Assembly (NCBI GenBank): GCA_023484185.1 | Contig: JAMDBC010000109.1 | Location: forward strand, 1 to 9,526 | Direction of reading: 5' to 3' | DNA: 9,526 bases | Origin: Chloroflexota bacterium | GTDB taxonomy: Bacteria > Chloroflexota > Anaerolineae > Anaerolineales > Villigracilaceae | Shown: positions 6,477 to 9,526 of the stretch, piece after piece | Layout of the letters: each line of letters starts with the position of its first letter | Numbering within the stretch: the stretch's first letter is position 1 | Position numbers and translations under genes: made by a program | The notes under the pieces: generated by a model | Seen by the model: only the letters and a program-made list of their open reading frames with translations | Databases searched by the model: none | What the model was told of the DNA's origin: nothing

Positions 6477-7649
6477 ATGAACAAGAAAACTGTAAAAGAT
6501 ATTGACATCAAAAACAAACACGTGCTCATGCGCGTGGATTTCAATGTGCCAATGGCCGACGGTAAAATCACCGACGACAAACGCATAAAAGCATCCTTGC
6601 CGACGATTCAATATGTACTCGATCAAGGCGCGTCGCTGATTTTGATGAGTCATTTGGGACGACCGAAAGGCGGGCCAGACCCGGAATTCAGCCTGCGCGC
6701 CGCTTCGGAAGTTTTGTCTTCGCTATTGGGCAAACCAGTTAAGATGGCGTCCGATTGCGTTGGCCCGGAAGTGGAAGCGATGGCGAAGGCCCTCAAGCCC
6801 GGCGAAGTGCTGATGTTGGAAAATACGCGCTTCCATGCTGGCGAGGAAAAGAACGATCTCGATCTCGCCAAACAAATGGCCGCGCTCGGTGATGTTTACG
6901 TCAACGACGCGTTTGGCTCGGCACATCGCGCGCATTCATCAACCGAAGGCGTGGCGCACTTTTTGCCCGCCGTTTCCGGTTTCCTGATGGAACAGGAACT
7001 TGAATATTTAGGACGCGCAGTTTCCAACCCTGAACATCCTTACATTGCAATTCTCGGCGGAGCCAAGATCAGCGATAAGATTCTGGTGGTGGAAACCTTG
7101 TTGTCCAAGTGTGACAAGCTGATTATCGGCGGCGGAATGGCGGATACATTTTTGGCGGCCAAAGGTTTCAACATGCAGGACAGTCTGGTCGAAGCCGGCT
7201 CTGTTGAGTTGGCGAAATCCATCATGGCGAAGGCCGGCGATAAATTACTTCTGCCTGTTGACGCGGTGATCGCGGACAAATTCGATGCTGAAGCCAAAAC
7301 CCAGGTTGTCGATGCGGATAAAGTCCCCGCAGGTTGGCGCATCATGGACATTGGTCCGAAATCTGTCAGCGAGTTTAAGGCCGCGTTGAACGGCGCCCGG
7401 CTCATTGTTTGGAATGGACCGATGGGCGTCTTCGAGATGCCGAAGTTTGCGGAGGGTACGTTTGCCATCGCAAAATTGTTGGCCGAGTCCGGCGCGACGA
7501 CAGTGATCGGTGGCGGTGATTCTGCCAGTGCGGTCAAGAAAGCAGGCGTTGCCAAACAGATGACGCACATTTCCACGGGTGGTGGCGCGTCGCTTGAATT
7601 TCTCGAAGGCAAGGAATTGCCCGGCGTTGCCGCGTTGCTGGATAAGTAA
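6477..7649 (+). CDS. pgk: Phosphoglycerate kinase
   Basis: Transfers the acyl phosphate of 1,3-bisphosphoglycerate to ADP, giving ATP and 3-phosphoglycerate; uses the product of the preceding gap gene. Cytoplasmic monomer, 390 residues, the normal bacterial length. Seen: RVDFNVP (19-25) with substrate residues Asp21 and Asn23, Arg36, SHLGRP (58-63), NTRFHAGE with Arg118, SAHRAHSS with Arg151, nucleotide-site GGAKISDK with Lys197 and Lys201, NGPMGVFE (313-320), GGGDSA (345-350) and [14 protein letters not shown] (366-379), the conserved glycine loop of the C-terminal domain. No substitutions seen at key sites. Expected to be co-transcribed with gap by read-through of the intervening hairpin; a strong terminator follows. 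tpiA, often next in such clusters, is not here. Confidence 0.98.
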   Translation: MNKKTVKDIDIKNKHVLMRVDFNVPMADGKITDDKRIKASLPTIQYVLDQGASLILMSHLGRPKGGPDPEFSLRAASEVLSSLLGKPVKMASDCVGPEVEAMAKALKPGEVLMLENTRFHAGEEKNDLDLAKQMAALGDVYVNDAFGSAHRAHSSTEGVAHFLPAVSGFLMEQELEYLGRAVSNPEHPYIAILGGAKISDKILVVETLLSKCDKLIIGGGMADTFLAAKGFNMQDSLVEAGSVELAKSIMAKAGDKLLLPVDAVIADKFDAEAKTQVVDADKVPAGWRIMDIGPKSVSEFKAALNGARLIVWNGPMGVFEMPKFAEGTFAIAKLLAESGATTVIGGGDSASAVKKAGVAKQMTHISTGGGASLEFLEGKELPGVAALLDK

Positions 7650-7666
7650 ATAATCTCGAATTTCAA

Positions 7667-7697
7667 TGGGCGCAATTAGCGCCCACTTTTTATTTTA
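7667..7697 (+). terminator. Intrinsic terminator after pgk
   Basis: A 7-bp GC-rich stem, tgggcgc (7667-7673) and gcgccca (7679-7685), with a 5-nt loop, is followed by CTTTTTATTTTA. It begins 18 nt past the pgk stop and ends the gap-pgk unit ahead of the protein kinase promoter. Confidence 0.88.
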
Positions 7698-7717
7698 GGC
7701 CGCATTTGCAAGTGCGA

Positions 7718-7723
7718 TATAAT
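7718..7723 (+). promoter_or_regulatory. -10 box (TATAAT) of the Ser/Thr kinase gene
   Basis: A perfect TATAAT predicts a transcription start near 7730 and a leader of about 23 nt. The -35 is weak (TTAGGC at 17 bp). It lies directly after the pgk terminator, so the kinase gene has its own promoter. Confidence 0.5.
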
Positions 7724-7740
7724 GATGCCAATTTCGTCAC

Positions 7741-7745
7741 GGGAG
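7741..7745 (+). promoter_or_regulatory. Shine-Dalgarno of the Ser/Thr kinase gene
   Basis: GGGAG sits 7 nt before the ATG at 7753 and supports that start, which places the kinase domain 10 residues from the N-terminus as usual. Confidence 0.65.
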
Positions 7746-7752
7746 TCCTTGT

Positions 7753-9526
7753 ATGTCGTTCAATATCGGTGAGAACGTCGGCCCATATCGGATTGTGGAA
7801 CAGCTTGGCCAGGGCGGCATGGCGACTGTTTACAAAGCCTATCATGCCGCGCTGGATCGTTATGTGGCGGTCAAGGCTCTTCATCCCGCCTTTGGCGAGG
7901 ATCCGAATTTTGAAGTACGCTTTCAGCGTGAAGCGCGGCTGGTTGCAAAACTCGAACACCCGAATATTGTTCCGGTCTATGATTATGCCGAGCATGAGCA
8001 TAGACCCTACCTCGTGATGAAGTTTATCGAGGGGGATACGTTGAAGGCGCGCCTGAATCAAGGCCCGCTGACTTCCACTGAAATCAGTACAGTAGTGGAT
8101 GCAGTCGGCGCGGCGCTGGCGTACGCGCATAAGCAGGGAATTTTGCATCGCGACATCAAGCCATCCAATGTTTTACTCGCCACTGACGGACAGATTTATC
8201 TGGCAGACTTTGGGTTGGCGCGCATTGCACAATCTGGTGAATCCACACTGTCATCTGACATGATCATGGGAACGCCGCAATATATTTCCCCTGAACAGGC
8301 GATGGGTAAGAAAGACCTGGACGAGGGCACGGATATTTATTCGTTCGGCGTAATGCTTTATGAACTGGTTGTTGGGCAGGTGCCCTTTAATGCCGACACG
8401 CCTTTTTCGATCATCCACGATCATATATATTCGCCTTTGCCGATGCCACGCGCGATCAATCCGAAAGTGCCGGAGTCGGTTGAACGCGTGCTGCTGAAAG
8501 GACTCGCCAAAGAACGCGCAGATCGCTATGCCAATATAGATGCATTTGTCCAGGCGTTCAAACAAGCCTGGATTAACGCTGGAGTACCGATGCAGGGGAC
8601 GGCCATCACGATGAAACCCAGGCCGGGCTTGAAGTCCGCGCCTGCCAATGCCATAGCAAATGACGTGGAAACAGTGGCCGCCAAAGGGTCCAAGAAAAAG
8701 ACGCGTTCGCCCTGGCCCTTTGTCGCGACTGGCGTACTTTTGGTAATCTGTCTGGCCTTCGTCTTCTTTGCCGTGCGAGGCAGCAGAATTCTCAGGCCGT
8801 CCGCCAATCCCGCACCTACATCTTTGTCTGTCCTTGCGCCATCAGCATCCATTCCAGTGTCGCCACAAGTAAATAATACGCCGAGTGTGCAGGCTCCACC
8901 GACGCCGACACTTTCGCCTGCAGTTGCCGCCGCCCTTGCGAATGTGAACCAAAACCCGAATGACCCGAATGCTAATCTTGAGCTTTCTTTTGCATATTGG
9001 GATAGCGGCGACAGGCGCCAGTCCTTGGTGACTTTGGCCAAGGCCGCTGACCTGGCTGCCCCAACTGATGCTCAATTTTTCCAGAACGCGGGCGACCAGT
9101 TCAAGAAGCGTCAGGCATGGATTGGCGCGGCGGCCATGTATTTTCGGGCCATCAAATCTCAAGGCCCGACACATAAACCTTCGCAGGAATTAACAGACAA
9201 TCTTCACGAGGCGCTCTATAAAGCCGCTCCTTCAGTTGACTTGCCTGCGTACTTGCCATTTGATTCTGTGAGCCGTGTGGAACAACCAATGTCGATGGTG
9301 GCACAGGCCCGTAACGATTACTACAATGGAAAGGAAGATGAAGGCCATTCGATCTTAAATCAGGTCAAGCGTCTTAAACCGGGAATGCCGGAAGCCACAT
9401 TGCTTGAAGCGGAAATGTTTGCCAACGAAGGCGACTCGTTTCATGCCAAGCAAAATCTAAACGTTCTTATTGCCAACCTCAATACGCCCAATTGGGTCAA
9501 CGAGATGGCAGAAACAGCCAATAAAG
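7753..9526 (+). CDS. Receptor-type Ser/Thr protein kinase (PknB-like) with TPR-like extracellular region; 3' end outside window
   Basis: Eukaryote-like protein kinase, 591 residues before the window ends. Kinase domain about 12-270: glycine loop GQGGMATVYKA (19-29), ATP lysine Lys41 in VAVKAL, Glu60 of helix C, catalytic loop HRDIKPSN with Asp134, Lys136 and Asn139, DFG (152-154), activation segment ending GTPQYISPEQ (173-182), and DIYSFG (194-199). All catalytic residues are present, so it should be active, and the HRD arginine suggests control by activation-loop phosphorylation. A basic stretch (KGSKKKTR, 311-318) precedes a single membrane helix (about 321-341), then a Pro/Ser/Thr-rich linker (about 348-390), then helical repeats of about 34 residues resembling TPRs (about 403-436, 437-470, 514-545 and 546-579). 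No PASTA repeat is visible. Topology would be kinase inside, repeats outside. Target and ligand unknown; YvcK is a candidate substrate by analogy. Confidence 0.93.
   Translation, partial: MSFNIGENVGPYRIVEQLGQGGMATVYKAYHAALDRYVAVKALHPAFGEDPNFEVRFQREARLVAKLEHPNIVPVYDYAEHEHRPYLVMKFIEGDTLKARLNQGPLTSTEISTVVDAVGAALAYAHKQGILHRDIKPSNVLLATDGQIYLADFGLARIAQSGESTLSSDMIMGTPQYISPEQAMGKKDLDEGTDIYSFGVMLYELVVGQVPFNADTPFSIIHDHIYSPLPMPRAINPKVPESVERVLLKGLAKERADRYANIDAFVQAFKQAWINAGVPMQGTAITMKPRPGLKSAPANAIANDVETVAAKGSKKKTRSPWPFVATGVLLVICLAFVFFAVRGSRILRPSANPAPTSLSVLAPSASIPVSPQVNNTPSVQAPPTPTLSPAVAAALANVNQNPNDPNANLELSFAYWDSGDRRQSLVTLAKAADLAAPTDAQFFQNAGDQFKKRQAWIGAAAMYFRAIKSQGPTHKPSQELTDNLHEALYKAAPSVDLPAYLPFDSVSRVEQPMSMVAQARNDYYNGKEDEGHSILNQVKRLKPGMPEATLLEAEMFANEGDSFHAKQNLNVLIANLNTPNWVNEMAETANK

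Noticed and set aside
7040..7675. Minus-strand open frame (211 codons) opposite pgk
   Set aside because: Antisense to a fully motif-supported phosphoglycerate kinase; low-complexity Ser/Ala/Pro product. Shadow frame.
8526..9041. Minus-strand open frame (171 codons) opposite the Ser/Thr kinase linker
   Set aside because: The plus-strand frame is continuous from the kinase domain through the membrane helix to the TPR-like region, which explains this stretch.

Overview
This 9.5 kb window looks like an ordinary chromosomal stretch from a bacterium of the phylum Chloroflexota, probably class Anaerolineae. That placement is inferred from the flavour of the proteins (GAF-PAS soluble histidine kinase, long membrane-anchored YvcK, archaeal-like class III aminotransferase, Ser/Thr kinase with a TPR-like tail), the moderately GC-rich coding sequence and the mixed leadered/leaderless gene starts. 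No marker gene is present to prove it. I see no mobile element, CRISPR array, rRNA or tRNA.

Layout. The left part is on the minus strand. It holds a sensor histidine kinase that runs off the window edge (1-1401), a class III PLP aminotransferase (1512-2834) and a ROK-family sugar kinase (2831-3787); the last two overlap by four bases (ATGA) and form an operon. A 133-bp divergent promoter region (3788-3920) separates them from the plus-strand half: a membrane-anchored YvcK/CuvA-type protein (3921-5252), glyceraldehyde-3-phosphate dehydrogenase (5367-6422), phosphoglycerate kinase (6477-7649) and a receptor-type Ser/Thr protein kinase that runs off the right edge (7753-9526). The coding parts are densely packed and no gene-free stretch reaches 300 bases.

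How the genes fit together. The ROK kinase (probably glucokinase-like) feeds hexose into glycolysis; gap and pgk catalyse the central oxidation and the first ATP-yielding step. YvcK is known in Firmicutes and Actinobacteria as a UDP-GlcNAc-binding factor that links carbon metabolism to cell-wall growth, and it is a known target of Ser/Thr kinases there. A yvcK-gap-pgk neighbourhood followed by a Ser/Thr kinase is therefore suggestive of a carbon-flux/envelope control locus, although a kinase-substrate link here is only inference.

Regulatory signals are the most informative non-coding content. Three genes (histidine kinase, ROK kinase, yvcK) have a -10-like hexamer ending 6-7 nt before the start codon and no Shine-Dalgarno sequence, which predicts leaderless mRNAs. 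The aminotransferase, gap, pgk and Ser/Thr kinase genes instead have visible Shine-Dalgarno sequences. A strong nested-palindrome hairpin with a U-tract sits between gap and pgk, and a classical intrinsic terminator follows pgk.
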